The translations under genes and the position numbers were made by a program. From contig DAITVZ010000001.1 of assembly GCA_036841525.1 (NCBI GenBank), positions 208,462 to 272,461 of the forward strand: DNA of 64,000 nt, in the 5' to 3' direction. This stretch comes from JAAYEA01 sp012689325 (GTDB lineage: Bacteria > Chloroflexota > Anaerolineae > JAAYEA01). Positions 1 through 8,496 of the stretch are shown here, piece after piece (the first letter of the stretch is position 1; every line of letters starts with the position of its first letter). The notes beneath the pieces are model-generated. The model saw nothing but the letters and a program-made list of their open reading frames with translations. It ran no database searches and was not told the DNA's origin.

Positions 1-2
1 TG

Positions 3-881
3 CGCGCCTTTGTCAACGGGCGCCAGCGCATGGAGATCAGCGCCCTGGTGGACGTCTGCGTGCGGGCTCTGGGGCTGGCGGGCTCGCTGGCCGCGCTGGC
101 CGGGGGCTGGGGGGTCAGCGGGGTGCTGGGCGTCGCGGCGGGGGCCAGCGCCATTGGCGTGCTGATGTATGGCGGCGCGCTCTGGCGGTGGGGCGACCTG
201 GCGGCCCTGCGGCTGGCGACTGCTGATTGGCGGGCCATCCTGGGGGCCTCGTATCCTTTCGCCCTGACGGGGATCATCGCCGTGGCGTACAGCCGCGTGG
301 GCCTGCTGCTCTTGGGGGCCTGGCAGGGCGAGGCCGCGGCGGGCTGGTACAGCGCGGCCTACAAGCTCTGGGAGGCGGTGGGGCTGTTGCCGGGCAACCT
401 GTTGGAGGCGCTGTTCCCCGAGCTGGCGCGCCTGGGAGCAAGCGAGGGGGGCGCCCACCGGCTGCGTCGGCTCTTCCGCACGGGGGCGTGGGCGATGCTG
501 GCGGCGGGGCTGGCCCTGGCGCTGGGGGGGATCGCTCTCGCCGGGCTGCTGGTCCGCCTGGTGTATGGCGCCGGCCCGGACGACGCGCCGACGGTCTTGC
601 TGTTCCGGGTGCTGATCTGCGCGGCGCCGGCGCTGTTCGTCTATCTGCTGGCCGGGCACACCTTGTACGCGCTGGAACGGCAACGACGCGTGACGATGGC
701 GATGCTGGCCGTTGGGCTGCTCAGCCTCGGGGTCAATGCGCTGGCCATCCCGCGTTGGGGCCAGGTGGGCGCGGCGGGCGCGGCGGCGCTCAGCGAGTGG
801 GCCCTCGCGGGGCTGCTGGTCGCCCAGGCACGCCGGGCGCTGCGGGCCTCCACGGGCGGCGCCGCCGACGAGCAGGGCTGA
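3..881 (+). CDS. Polysaccharide flippase (Wzx/MATE-like), 3' part
   Basis: This is the C-terminal part of a multi-spanning membrane protein that resembles lipid-linked oligosaccharide flippases of the Wzx/MurJ (MATE-like) superfamily. The frame is open to the first base of the window, so the true start lies upstream; the ATG at position 30 is internal. At least six hydrophobic segments are visible. The stretch around LLLLGAWQGEAAAGWYSAAYK is the loop that flippases carry between helices (a small-residue run followed by Y-x-A-A-Y/F). The end is a short basic tail. Such proteins move undecaprenyl-linked glycan units across the inner membrane. The next gene is 215 bases away behind its own promoter, so this one belongs to an upstream surface-polysaccharide cluster and not to the transport cassette that follows. 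The superfamily is fairly sure; the substrate cannot be read. Confidence 0.8.
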   Translation, partial: RAFVNGRQRMEISALVDVCVRALGLAGSLAALAGGWGVSGVLGVAAGASAIGVLMYGGALWRWGDLAALRLATADWRAILGASYPFALTGIIAVAYSRVGLLLLGAWQGEAAAGWYSAAYKLWEAVGLLPGNLLEALFPELARLGASEGGAHRLRRLFRTGAWAMLAAGLALALGGIALAGLLVRLVYGAGPDDAPTVLLFRVLICAAPALFVYLLAGHTLYALERQRRVTMAMLAVGLLSLGVNALAIPRWGQVGAAGAAALSEWALAGLLVAQARRALRASTGGAADEQG

Positions 882-913
882 TGGTCGGTAGAAGATGCCG
901 AACCCTGGGAGAT

Positions 914-941
914 TTGACAAAGCTCGCTGAGGTTCTATAAT
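914..941 (+). promoter_or_regulatory. Sigma-70-type promoter of the first transport cassette
   Basis: TTGACA (914-919) and TATAAT (936-941) are both perfect consensus hexamers, separated by 16 bases. The start site would be near 948, leaving a leader of about 150 bases before the solute-binding-protein gene at 1096. The leader holds an 8-base palindrome GGCATGCC at 977-984 that resembles the GGTATACC site near 32.76 kb. Confidence 0.85.
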
Positions 942-1095
942 CGAGTGGAGAAGGTGTGTTCGAGACTGTGATGCTCGGCATGCCATGGGCGCGCTGTACC
1001 CCTACCGTCGCCCAAGAGGAGGTGGCGCTCTCCAGTCGAGGCCGTGGTCGAGTCGGCTCTGTGAAATCCGCATATACCTGCTAGAGGAGGAACTG

Positions 1096-3162
1096 ATGAG
1101 TACCGTTAAAAAGTTCAATCGCCGCGATTTTCTGCGCGCATCTGCCGTGACGGCCGTGGGCATCCTGGCGGCTTCTTGCGCTCAGCCGACCCCCGAGATC
1201 ATTGAGAAGCAAGTGCCCGTCGAAAAGATCGTCAAGGAGACGGTGGTCGTCGAGAAGCAAGTCCCCGTCGAAAAAGTGGTCAAAGAGACGGTGGTGGTGG
1301 AGAAGCAGGTCCCCGTCGAAAAAGTGGTGACCGCGACGCCGGAGCCCGTCAAGTTCAAAGAGGCGCCGATGCTGGCCGAGCTGGTCAAGGCCGGCAAGCT
1401 CCCGCCCGTTGAGGAGCGGCTGCCGGAGAATCCGCTCGTCGTCGTCCCCTACGAGTCGGTGGGCAAATACGGTGGCACCTGGACGATGGGCGTGCGCACC
1501 AGCCCGCATTATCATGCCTACGAGTTCGTGCAGTACGAGCAGTTCCTGCGCCTGTCCATGGGCGGCGCCGAGATCCTGCCCAACCTGGTGGAAAAGTGGG
1601 AAGACAAGGATGCCAAGGTCTTTACCCTCTATCTGCGCAAGGGGATCAAGTTCTCTGACGGCTCGCCCTTCACCGCCGATGATATCCTGTTCTGGCATGA
1701 GGATATCATGAGCAACAAGGACCTCTACTCCGCGTATCCAAGCTGGCTGCGCGTCGGCGCCGAGGTCCCCACCGTGGAAAAGCTGGACGACTATACGGTG
1801 CGTTTCAGCTATGGCGTGACCGCCCCCTTCTTTATCCGCCAGATCGCCACGCCGCAGCACGAGGCCTGGAGATGCGCCGCGTATCACAAGCAGTTCCATG
1901 CCAAGTATGCGGACAAGGCCGCGCTGGACAAGAAAGTGGCCGATCGCAAGTTCGATAGCTGGAGCAAGCTCTTCCTGAGCGAGATGGACCTCAACACCAG
2001 CATCGGCATGCCTGGGCTCTTTGCCTGGGATCTGGAGGCCTACACCTCCGAGGGCGCCACCTATGGCCGCAACCCCTATTACTGGAAGGTCGATACCGAG
2101 GGCAATCAGTTGCCCTATATAGACAAGATCGTCACGCGCATGGCCTCGGATACCGCCTCGGCGCAGATGATGGTCTTTTCCGGCGAGGTCGAGCTAGAGG
2201 TCTTTACCCCTGGGCAGTTCCCGGCGGAGACGATGGTGCTCAAAAAGAACGAAAAGATGGGCAACTATCGCGTCATCGACGTGCCCATCAGCGAGCCCAA
2301 CGTGTTCATCCTCGGTTTCAACCTGAACCACAAGGACCCGGGGCTGCGCGCGATCTTCCTGGACAAGCGCTTCCGCCAAGCGGCCTCGCTCGGCATCAAG
2401 CGCGAGGACATCCGCCAGTTGGTCTATTTGGGCCAGCCCGTGGAGATCCGCCAGGTCGTGCCGCTGCCGCGCTCGCCCTTCTATCATGAGAAAGCCGCGA
2501 AAGCGTTCGTCGACTATGACGCGGCCAAGGCCAATGCCCTGTTGGACGAGATGGGCCTGACCAAGAAGGACGCCGAAGGCTATCGGCTGCGCCCGGACGG
2601 GACGCCTCTCGCCATCACCCTGGAAGTGATGAGCCAGCGCGATGACTTTATCGACTCGCTGAACATCATCGCCAACGGCTGGAAGGACATCGGGATCAAG
2701 GCCACGGTCAAGCCGGTGGACATCGCGTTGTACAACACGCGCATGGAAGCGGGCGACCTGGACGCCGGTGTGGACTATACCGGCGCTGGGCTTTACCCGC
2801 TGCTGAACCCGAACCGGTATATCGCCAACCAGGTGCATACGGTCTGGGCGCCGCTGTGGGGCCTCTGGTATGCCACCAAGGGCAAGTCCGGCGAGGAGCC
2901 GCCTGCGGAGATCAAGCAGCAGATGGACCTCTACGACAAGGCGGTGGTCTCCATGGACGAGGCCGAGCAGGTCAAGCTCTGGGGCCAGATCATGGACATC
3001 CAGGCCGAGCAGCTCTGGCACCTGGGCATCTGCGACCGCGCCTCTGTGCCCATGCCGACCTCCCTCAAGTTCCGCAACGTGCCCGATAAGGGCTGGGACA
3101 TCGGCTGGGAAGGCGGCAACGTCGGCACGTGCAACCCGTGCCAGTTCTGGAAAGCGGAATAA
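1096..3162 (+). CDS. ABC transporter substrate-binding lipoprotein (SBP_bac_5 type)
   Basis: This is a 688-residue extracytoplasmic solute-binding protein of the oligopeptide/nickel (family 5) class. In this phylum the class often serves oligosaccharides. The N-terminus has a twin-arginine-like motif (RRDFLR, residues 9-14), a short hydrophobic stretch and a lipobox ending at Cys28, so it should be a lipid-anchored protein. Residues 37-80 are a 16-residue tandem repeat (VEKQVPVEK type) that forms a stalk. The rest has the family's features: a SDGSPFTADDILF segment and an RNPYYWKVDTEGNQLPYID segment. The ATG at 1096 was chosen over an upstream in-frame start because AGAGGAGG lies 6 bases before it and the lipobox follows. 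It is the first gene of a plus-strand cassette with permeases at 7.5-9.6 kb. Related paralogues lie at 26.5 and 42.6 kb, and a pseudogene at 54.4 kb. Confidence 0.92.
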   Translation: MSTVKKFNRRDFLRASAVTAVGILAASCAQPTPEIIEKQVPVEKIVKETVVVEKQVPVEKVVKETVVVEKQVPVEKVVTATPEPVKFKEAPMLAELVKAGKLPPVEERLPENPLVVVPYESVGKYGGTWTMGVRTSPHYHAYEFVQYEQFLRLSMGGAEILPNLVEKWEDKDAKVFTLYLRKGIKFSDGSPFTADDILFWHEDIMSNKDLYSAYPSWLRVGAEVPTVEKLDDYTVRFSYGVTAPFFIRQIATPQHEAWRCAAYHKQFHAKYADKAALDKKVADRKFDSWSKLFLSEMDLNTSIGMPGLFAWDLEAYTSEGATYGRNPYYWKVDTEGNQLPYIDKIVTRMASDTASAQMMVFSGEVELEVFTPGQFPAETMVLKKNEKMGNYRVIDVPISEPNVFILGFNLNHKDPGLRAIFLDKRFRQAASLGIKREDIRQLVYLGQPVEIRQVVPLPRSPFYHEKAAKAFVDYDAAKANALLDEMGLTKKDAEGYRLRPDGTPLAITLEVMSQRDDFIDSLNIIANGWKDIGIKATVKPVDIALYNTRMEAGDLDAGVDYTGAGLYPLLNPNRYIANQVHTVWAPLWGLWYATKGKSGEEPPAEIKQQMDLYDKAVVSMDEAEQVKLWGQIMDIQAEQLWHLGICDRASVPMPTSLKFRNVPDKGWDIGWEGGNVGTCNPCQFWKAE
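1204..1332 (+). repeat. 48-bp in-frame tandem repeat in the lipoprotein stalk
   Basis: Two full 48-base copies (1204-1251, 1252-1299) and a 33-base partial copy encode the VEK-rich stalk behind the lipobox. The copies differ mostly at third codon positions, so the repeat is old and kept at protein level. The unit length and reading frame rule out a CRISPR array. Confidence 0.85.
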
Positions 3163-3270
3163 CCGCTCGAGTGCGTCCGTATGGCCCCGTGTGGCGGCCT
3201 GTTCGTCGGCGCGAGCCCAACAGTCCGCCGCGCGGGGGCTCTGCAACCCCGGTTGAGCCCGCATCCCGAC

Positions 3271-3319
3271 CCTCTCCCAGAGGAGATGGGGCCTGTTTTT
3301 GCCCTCCCTTTGGGAGAGG
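3271..3319 (+). repeat. Intergenic inverted repeat after the solute-binding gene
   Basis: CCTCTCCCA (3271-3279) pairs perfectly with TGGGAGAGG (3311-3319) across a 31-base loop, in the 201-base gap after the solute-binding-protein gene. It has no T-tract directly after it. It looks like the CTCTCCC-type intergenic repeats common in high-GC bacteria. It may stabilise the 3' end of the upstream mRNA or end part of the transcripts. Confidence 0.55.
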
Positions 3320-3363
3320 TTGGGTTAGGGGGCATCCTGTGATCGCTACCAAGGGGGATCCAA

Positions 3364-5325
3364 GTGAGTCTGAACCAAGTCGTCCTCTTTCGCGAGGATT
3401 TTGCGGGCCTGCCGTTGGGCAAGGCCTCCGAGTACCCCTCCACCGCCGAGGGCGAGTATCACGTCGTGGATCGGACGATTGGCCGCTGGACGGTGGCCAC
3501 GATCCATCATTCCTGGTCGCAGCGGGCCAGCGGCAACTGGCGCCTGATGGAGGAAGACGGGCGGCGCGTGATGGCGCACACGATGGTGGCGCTGCAATCC
3601 GGCCCGCCGATGCTGATCACCGGCGACCGCTACTGGGGCGACTATGCCCTGGAGGCCGAGGTGCGCCCCCTGAGTTTCGACGGCGCCTGCGGGCTGATCG
3701 TGCGCTACCAGAACTGCCGCTGCTACCTCGCCGCGCGCATCACCAAAGGGCAACTCTGCCTGATCTATCGCAAGCACACCAGCGAGCGGCTGTTGGCCTC
3801 TCGCGGATATCGTTTCGACGTGGACCGTTACTATAAACTGCGCGTGGAATGCGTCGGGCCCAAGATCACCGTCAGCCTGGACGGTGTCAAGATGCTGGAG
3901 GTGGAGGAGCCCGAGTATCTGCAGGGCAAGGTCGGATTTTTCGCCCAGGCCCCCACCCGCTTCGCCGGCATCGCGGCCACGACGAGCCGCGCCGCCAACG
4001 AGGCCGCCAGCGCCCGCGCCGCCGCCTGGACCGCCGAGGAACAGGCCCTGCGCGCCAAGATGCCCCAGGCCAAGCCATGGAAAAAGATCGCCACGCCCGG
4101 CTTTGGCACCGACCGCAACATCCGCATCGGCGACCTCAACGGCGATGGCCAGCCCGAGATCCTGATCACGCAGCGCTTCGACCTGGCCGGCACCGACTAT
4201 TGCACGCTCACCTGCCTCACCGCCATCGACCTGGAGGGCAACATCCTGTGGCGCATCGGCGAGCCGAGCACCATCCTCCCCGTGGCCATGTCCGATAACT
4301 GCGTGCAGGTCTATGATATCGACGGCGACGGCTGCGCAGAGGTGATCTATTGCATGGACCTGCGCATCCACATCGCCGATGGGCGCACCGGCAAGACGCT
4401 CCGCTCCGCGCCCACGCCGCGCACCCACCTTTCCACCGCGCCTGGCGGGCGGCCCTATGAGCGCGTCCTGGGCGACTCGCTCTATATCTGCAACCTGGAT
4501 GGCGGCCCGCGGGCTCGCAACATCATCCTCAAGGACCGCTACGCCAACGTCTGGGCGCTGGACGACCAGTTGAACGTGCTCTGGCGCTACGAGTGCACCA
4601 CGGGGCACTTCCCCAACGCCTACGATATCGATGGCGATGGCTGCGACGAGGTCATGGCCGGGTACGCCATGCTCGACCAGGATGGCACGATGCTCTGGGA
4701 GCTGCCCTATGGCGATCACCAAGACGCCACGGCTATCGGCCACTTTGATCCCAGCACGCCGGACGAGCTGCTGGTGGCGCAGGCTTGCGGCGAGGAAGGG
4801 CTGCTCATCGAGACCGCCAAGGGCGAGATGATCGCGCAGCACAAGATCGGCCACGTGCAAAAGCTGGCCGTCGTCAAGGTGCGCCCCGACGTGCCCGGCC
4901 TGCAATACACGGCGATTACCTTCTGGGGGCATCCGGGCATCATGGCGGTCTATGACTGCCGAGGCAAGCTGCTCTCTTCCTTCGAGTTGGTGCCCTATGC
5001 CAGCGCGCTGACGCCGGTGAACTGGGACGGCTCCGGGCAGGAGTACCTCTTCCTCTCGGCGAACCCGCGCGAGGGCGGGCTGATCGATGGCTTTGGCCGC
5101 CGCGTGATGATGCTGCCGGACGATGGCCACCCGGATTACTGCTGCGCCTCCACCGACCTGGACGGCGACAGCCTGGACGAGTTGATCGTCTGGGACAAGC
5201 AGTCCATCTGGATCTATCATTCCGATGCCAAGCTGCCCGCGGGCAAGCGGTATCGCCCGATCCGGCCGCCGCGCTGGAACGAGTCGAACTACATGGCGCA
5301 GATCTCGCTGCCGAACTGGGCATAG
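3364..5325 (+). CDS. FG-GAP/VCBS-repeat protein with N-terminal lectin-like domain (copy A)
   Basis: This 653-residue protein has two parts. Residues 1-205 form a beta-rich domain that resembles concanavalin-like/DUF1080 sugar-binding or hydrolase folds (WGDYALEAEVRP, CGLIVRYQN). Residues 240-650 are an FG-GAP-type propeller with calcium-loop motifs D-x-D/N-G-D-G near residues 257, 318, 421 and 598. The propeller recalls family PL11 rhamnogalacturonan lyases, but the catalytic residues cannot be confirmed by eye. There is no signal peptide, unlike most FG-GAP proteins, so it is predicted to be cytoplasmic. The GTG start at 3364 follows AAGGGGG. It lies in the transport cassette just before a near-duplicate. 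A role in degrading the imported glycan is inferred; the exact reaction is unknown. Confidence 0.8.
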   Translation: MSLNQVVLFREDFAGLPLGKASEYPSTAEGEYHVVDRTIGRWTVATIHHSWSQRASGNWRLMEEDGRRVMAHTMVALQSGPPMLITGDRYWGDYALEAEVRPLSFDGACGLIVRYQNCRCYLAARITKGQLCLIYRKHTSERLLASRGYRFDVDRYYKLRVECVGPKITVSLDGVKMLEVEEPEYLQGKVGFFAQAPTRFAGIAATTSRAANEAASARAAAWTAEEQALRAKMPQAKPWKKIATPGFGTDRNIRIGDLNGDGQPEILITQRFDLAGTDYCTLTCLTAIDLEGNILWRIGEPSTILPVAMSDNCVQVYDIDGDGCAEVIYCMDLRIHIADGRTGKTLRSAPTPRTHLSTAPGGRPYERVLGDSLYICNLDGGPRARNIILKDRYANVWALDDQLNVLWRYECTTGHFPNAYDIDGDGCDEVMAGYAMLDQDGTMLWELPYGDHQDATAIGHFDPSTPDELLVAQACGEEGLLIETAKGEMIAQHKIGHVQKLAVVKVRPDVPGLQYTAITFWGHPGIMAVYDCRGKLLSSFELVPYASALTPVNWDGSGQEYLFLSANPREGGLIDGFGRRVMMLPDDGHPDYCCASTDLDGDSLDELIVWDKQSIWIYHSDAKLPAGKRYRPIRPPRWNESNYMAQISLPNWA

Positions 5326-5435
5326 CGCCGCCGGAACGGGGCGCGAGTGGCACAGCCGGGCAGGAGGCGGGGCGCTGGTCCCTGCCGCCCGAGGGCTGCT
5401 GCTTATCATCTGTCACCGCAAAAGGAGAAGATCAC

Positions 5436-7397
5436 GTGAGCCTGAACGATGTGGTGTCGCTGCAAGAGGATTTCGCCGACCTGCCGGTGGGCCTGCAAAC
5501 CGACTGGCCGCTCACGGCGGAGGGCGAGTACCATGTGGTGCCCCGCTCGCTGGGACCGTGGTGGTTTGCCACCATCTCGGGCGGCTGGGGCGACCGGGCC
5601 AGCGGCAACTTTCGCGTGCTGGAAGAGAATGGGCGGCACATCGTCGCCCACGGGCAAGCGGCGCTGCAATCGGGCCCGCCGATGCTGGTCAGGGGCAATC
5701 GTTTCTGGGGCGATTACGCCTTCGAGATGGAGGTGCGCCCGCTCAGCTTTGAGGGCAACTGCGGCCTGATCGTCCGCTACCAGAACTCGCGCTGCTATGT
5801 GGCGGTGCGCATCACCCGCGGGCAACTGGCGCTGTTGCACCGGGAGCACGGTTCGGAAAAGTTCTTGGCGTCTTGCGGCTATGCCTTTGACGTGGACCGG
5901 TACTACAAGCTGCGCGTGGAATGCGTGGGCAGCCAGATCACCGTCTTTATGGACGGGACCAAGATGTTCGTCGGCGAGGAGCCGAAATACGCGCTGGGCA
6001 AGGTTGGCTTTTTCGCGCAGATCCCCGCCTACTTTGCCGCCGCCCGCGTGACCACCTCCGCCGCCGGAAACGCCGCCTTTGTGGCTCGCCAGTCCGCCTG
6101 GCACGCCGAGGAGAAGGCGCTGCAGGATGCCCTGCCCAAGCCCAAGCTCTGGAAAAAGATCGCCACCCCGGGCTTTGGCACCGACCGCAACCTGCGCTTC
6201 GGCGACCTGAACGGCGACGGCAAGCTGGAGGTCGTCGTCTCGCAGCGCCAGGACCTGATGCACACCGACTATCCGCAGCTCAACTGCCTCACGGCCATGG
6301 ACCTGGACGGCAACGTGCTCTGGCAGATCGGCGAGCCGACCACGCTGTTGCCGGTGGCCATGTCGGATAACTGCGTGCAGGTCTATGACATCAACGGCGA
6401 CGGCTGCGACGAAGTGATCTTTTGCAAGGACCTGGCCATCCATATCGCGGACGGCAAGACCGGGCGCATCCTCAAATCCGCGCCAAACCCGCGCGCGCCG
6501 GTCTCGCGCGTCAACGGCGGCCGGCCCTACGAGCGCATCCTGGGCGATGCGCTGCTGATCTGCAACCTGACCGGCGGGCCGCGCGCGCAGAACATCATCA
6601 CCAAGGATCGCTACGCCAACGTCTGGGCGTTGGACGCCGATCTGAACGTGCTCTGGCGCGTCGAGTGCGTTCCGGGGCACTTCCCCACGGCTTACGATAT
6701 CGATGGCGACGGCTGCGACGAGGTGATGGCCGGCTATGCCATGATCGACCAGGACGGCAAGCTGCTCTGGGAGCTGCCGCTGGAGCGCCATCAGGATGCC
6801 GTGATCGTCGGCCCCTTTGATCTGGACCACCCTGACGAGCTGCTGGTGGCCTTGGCCGCCGAGGACGACGGTTTCGTCGTCGCCACCGCCAAGGGCGAGA
6901 TCCTGGCGCAGCACCGCATGGGGCACATGCAAAAGGTCGTGGCTGCCAACGTCTGCCACGACCGCCCCGGGCTGGAATACACCACCATCACCTTCTGGGG
7001 GCACCCGGGCCTGGTCGCCGTGTTCGACGCGCGCGGGCGCTTGCTGCACTCCTTCCAACTGACCCCTTACGCCAGCGAGCTGCTGCCGATCAACTGGACG
7101 GCGGACGGGCGCGAGTTCCTCTTCTACTCCGGCCACCCGACGGATGGCGGGCTGATCGATGGCTACGGGCATCGCTGCGTGCTGCTGCCGGACGACGGCC
7201 ACCCGACCTACTGCTACACGGCGCTGGACATCACCGGCGACGGGCGCGACGAGTTGGTGGTCTGGGACAAAGAGTCGATCTGGATTTATCGCGTGGACGC
7301 GGCGCTGCCGGCGGGCAAGCAGTATCGCCCGATCCGCTCGCCGGGCTACAACGAGTCCAACTATAAGGGCTTTTACTCCCTGCCGCACTGGGAATAG
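5436..7397 (+). CDS. FG-GAP/VCBS-repeat protein with N-terminal lectin-like domain (copy B)
   Basis: This is a tandem paralogue of the gene at 3364: same length (653 residues), same domain order, and alignable with almost no gaps from the first residues (SLN-x-VV) to the last (NESNY). Residues 1-205 are the lectin-like part and the propeller follows, with D-L-N-G-D-G, D-I-N-G-D-G and D-I-D-G-D-G loops. The last loop reads DITGDGRDEL where copy A has DLDGDSLDEL, so the calcium loops have drifted separately. The GTG start at 5436 follows AAAAGGAG. No signal peptide is visible. Two retained copies suggest different substrate linkages, or dosage; this is inference. Confidence 0.8.
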   Translation: MSLNDVVSLQEDFADLPVGLQTDWPLTAEGEYHVVPRSLGPWWFATISGGWGDRASGNFRVLEENGRHIVAHGQAALQSGPPMLVRGNRFWGDYAFEMEVRPLSFEGNCGLIVRYQNSRCYVAVRITRGQLALLHREHGSEKFLASCGYAFDVDRYYKLRVECVGSQITVFMDGTKMFVGEEPKYALGKVGFFAQIPAYFAAARVTTSAAGNAAFVARQSAWHAEEKALQDALPKPKLWKKIATPGFGTDRNLRFGDLNGDGKLEVVVSQRQDLMHTDYPQLNCLTAMDLDGNVLWQIGEPTTLLPVAMSDNCVQVYDINGDGCDEVIFCKDLAIHIADGKTGRILKSAPNPRAPVSRVNGGRPYERILGDALLICNLTGGPRAQNIITKDRYANVWALDADLNVLWRVECVPGHFPTAYDIDGDGCDEVMAGYAMIDQDGKLLWELPLERHQDAVIVGPFDLDHPDELLVALAAEDDGFVVATAKGEILAQHRMGHMQKVVAANVCHDRPGLEYTTITFWGHPGLVAVFDARGRLLHSFQLTPYASELLPINWTADGREFLFYSGHPTDGGLIDGYGHRCVLLPDDGHPTYCYTALDITGDGRDELVVWDKESIWIYRVDAALPAGKQYRPIRSPGYNESNYKGFYSLPHWE

Positions 7398-7432
7398 GGG
7401 CCACACAGGGTCATCGCAGGTATCTGCTACAG

Positions 7433-7473
7433 GGCAGGCGACATAGGACGATACCCGTCCTTTGTCGCCTGCC
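7433..7473 (+). promoter_or_regulatory. Intercistronic stem-loop before the permease genes
   Basis: GGCAGGCGACA (7433-7443) pairs with TGTCGCCTGCC (7463-7473). An inner AGGAC/GTCCT stem with a 7-base loop continues it after one T-T mismatch. No T-tract follows, so it is more likely an mRNA-stability or processing element than a terminator. It separates the binding-protein/enzyme genes from the permease genes 33 bases downstream. Confidence 0.7.
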
Positions 7474-7505
7474 GCCTGGCGCCCACACGCGCCAAGGAGG
7501 TTGCT

Positions 7506-8495
7506 ATGCTCCAATACATCGGCCGCCGGCTGCTGATGCTGATCCCGACGCTGATCGCCATCTCGATCATCAGCTTTGTCATCATCCAGCTTCCGCCTGG
7601 CGACTTTTTGACCGCCTACCTGGGCCAGTTGCGCACCACCGGCACCGAGCTGGACGAGTCCGAGATCGCCGCGATGCGCGTGCGTTATGGCCTGGATACG
7701 CCAATCTATGTGCAGTATGCCAAGTGGATGTGGGGCGTGTTGCATGGCGATTTTGGCATGTCTTTCCTCTGGAACAAGCCGGTTAGCGAGCTCATCGGCG
7801 AGCGGCTGGCGCTCACCTTTGTGATCTCGCTCACGACGCTGATGGTCACGTGGATTATCGCTTTGCCGATCGGCGTCTATTCGGCCACGCACCAATACTC
7901 CGTCGGCGACTATTTCTTCACCGCGATCAGCTTTATCGGAAAGGGCATCCCCGATTTCATGATCGCGCTGATCCTGATGTGGATTGCCTTGAGCAAGTTC
8001 GGCGTCTCGGCGGGCGGGCTCTTTTCATCCGCCTACCGCGAGGCGCCCTGGTCGATGGCCAAGGTGTGGGACTTGCTCAAGCACCTTTGGGTGCCCACCA
8101 TCGTGCTCGGCCTCGGCGGCACCGCCGGGCTGATCCGCGTGATGCGCGCCAATTTGCTGGACGAGCTGCACAAGCCCTACGTGAACACCGCCCGCGCCAA
8201 GGGCCTCACGGAGCGGCGCACGCTCTGGAAATACCCGGTGCGTCTGGCGCTCAACCCCTTTGTGAGCACGGTCGGGTTCTCGCTGCCCGGCCTGATCTCC
8301 GGCGCGACCATCATCTCGGTGGTGCTGAACCTGCCCACCAATGGGCCGTTGATGCTCGGCGCGTTGACTTCGCAGGATATGTACCTGGCTGGCAGCTTTG
8401 TGCTGATCCTGAGCGCGGCCACGGTCATCGGCACCTTCATCTCGGATATCCTGCTGGCCTGGCTTGACCCACGCATCCGACTCGGGAGGAGCTAA
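7506..8495 (+). CDS. ABC transporter permease, DppB/OppB type
   Basis: This 329-residue inner-membrane permease is of the oligopeptide-type B class. The first helix is at residues 9-29, followed by the periplasmic segment typical of the class (PPGDFLTAYLGQLRTTG...YGLDTPIYVQY). The EAA-type coupling segment that contacts the ATPase is visible as RANLLDELHKPYVNTARAKG. Five or six helices are apparent, the family norm. AAGGAGG lies just before the ATG at 7506. It pairs with the C-type permease that begins 2 bases after its stop. No ATPase gene is in this cassette, so the transporter probably borrows the D/F ATPases encoded at 22.2-24.3 kb. An oligosaccharide substrate is inferred from the neighbours. 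Confidence 0.92.
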   Translation: MLQYIGRRLLMLIPTLIAISIISFVIIQLPPGDFLTAYLGQLRTTGTELDESEIAAMRVRYGLDTPIYVQYAKWMWGVLHGDFGMSFLWNKPVSELIGERLALTFVISLTTLMVTWIIALPIGVYSATHQYSVGDYFFTAISFIGKGIPDFMIALILMWIALSKFGVSAGGLFSSAYREAPWSMAKVWDLLKHLWVPTIVLGLGGTAGLIRVMRANLLDELHKPYVNTARAKGLTERRTLWKYPVRLALNPFVSTVGFSLPGLISGATIISVVLNLPTNGPLMLGALTSQDMYLAGSFVLILSAATVIGTFISDILLAWLDPRIRLGRS

Positions 8496-8496
8496 C

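Noticed and set aside
985..1095. Upstream start for the first solute-binding protein
   Set aside because: The upstream 37 codons add no signal-like text, and the ATG at 1096 has a ribosome-binding site followed by the twin-arginine motif and lipobox.
1204..1332. Tandem repeat as a CRISPR array
   Set aside because: 48-base units are in frame, have no spacers and encode the protein stalk.
3346..5409. Long minus-strand open frames opposite the FG-GAP genes (also 5406-7895)
   Set aside because: They are shadows of high-GC genes: text is rich in A, G, R, V, D with no motif, while the plus frames have repeats, start sites and ribosome-binding sites.
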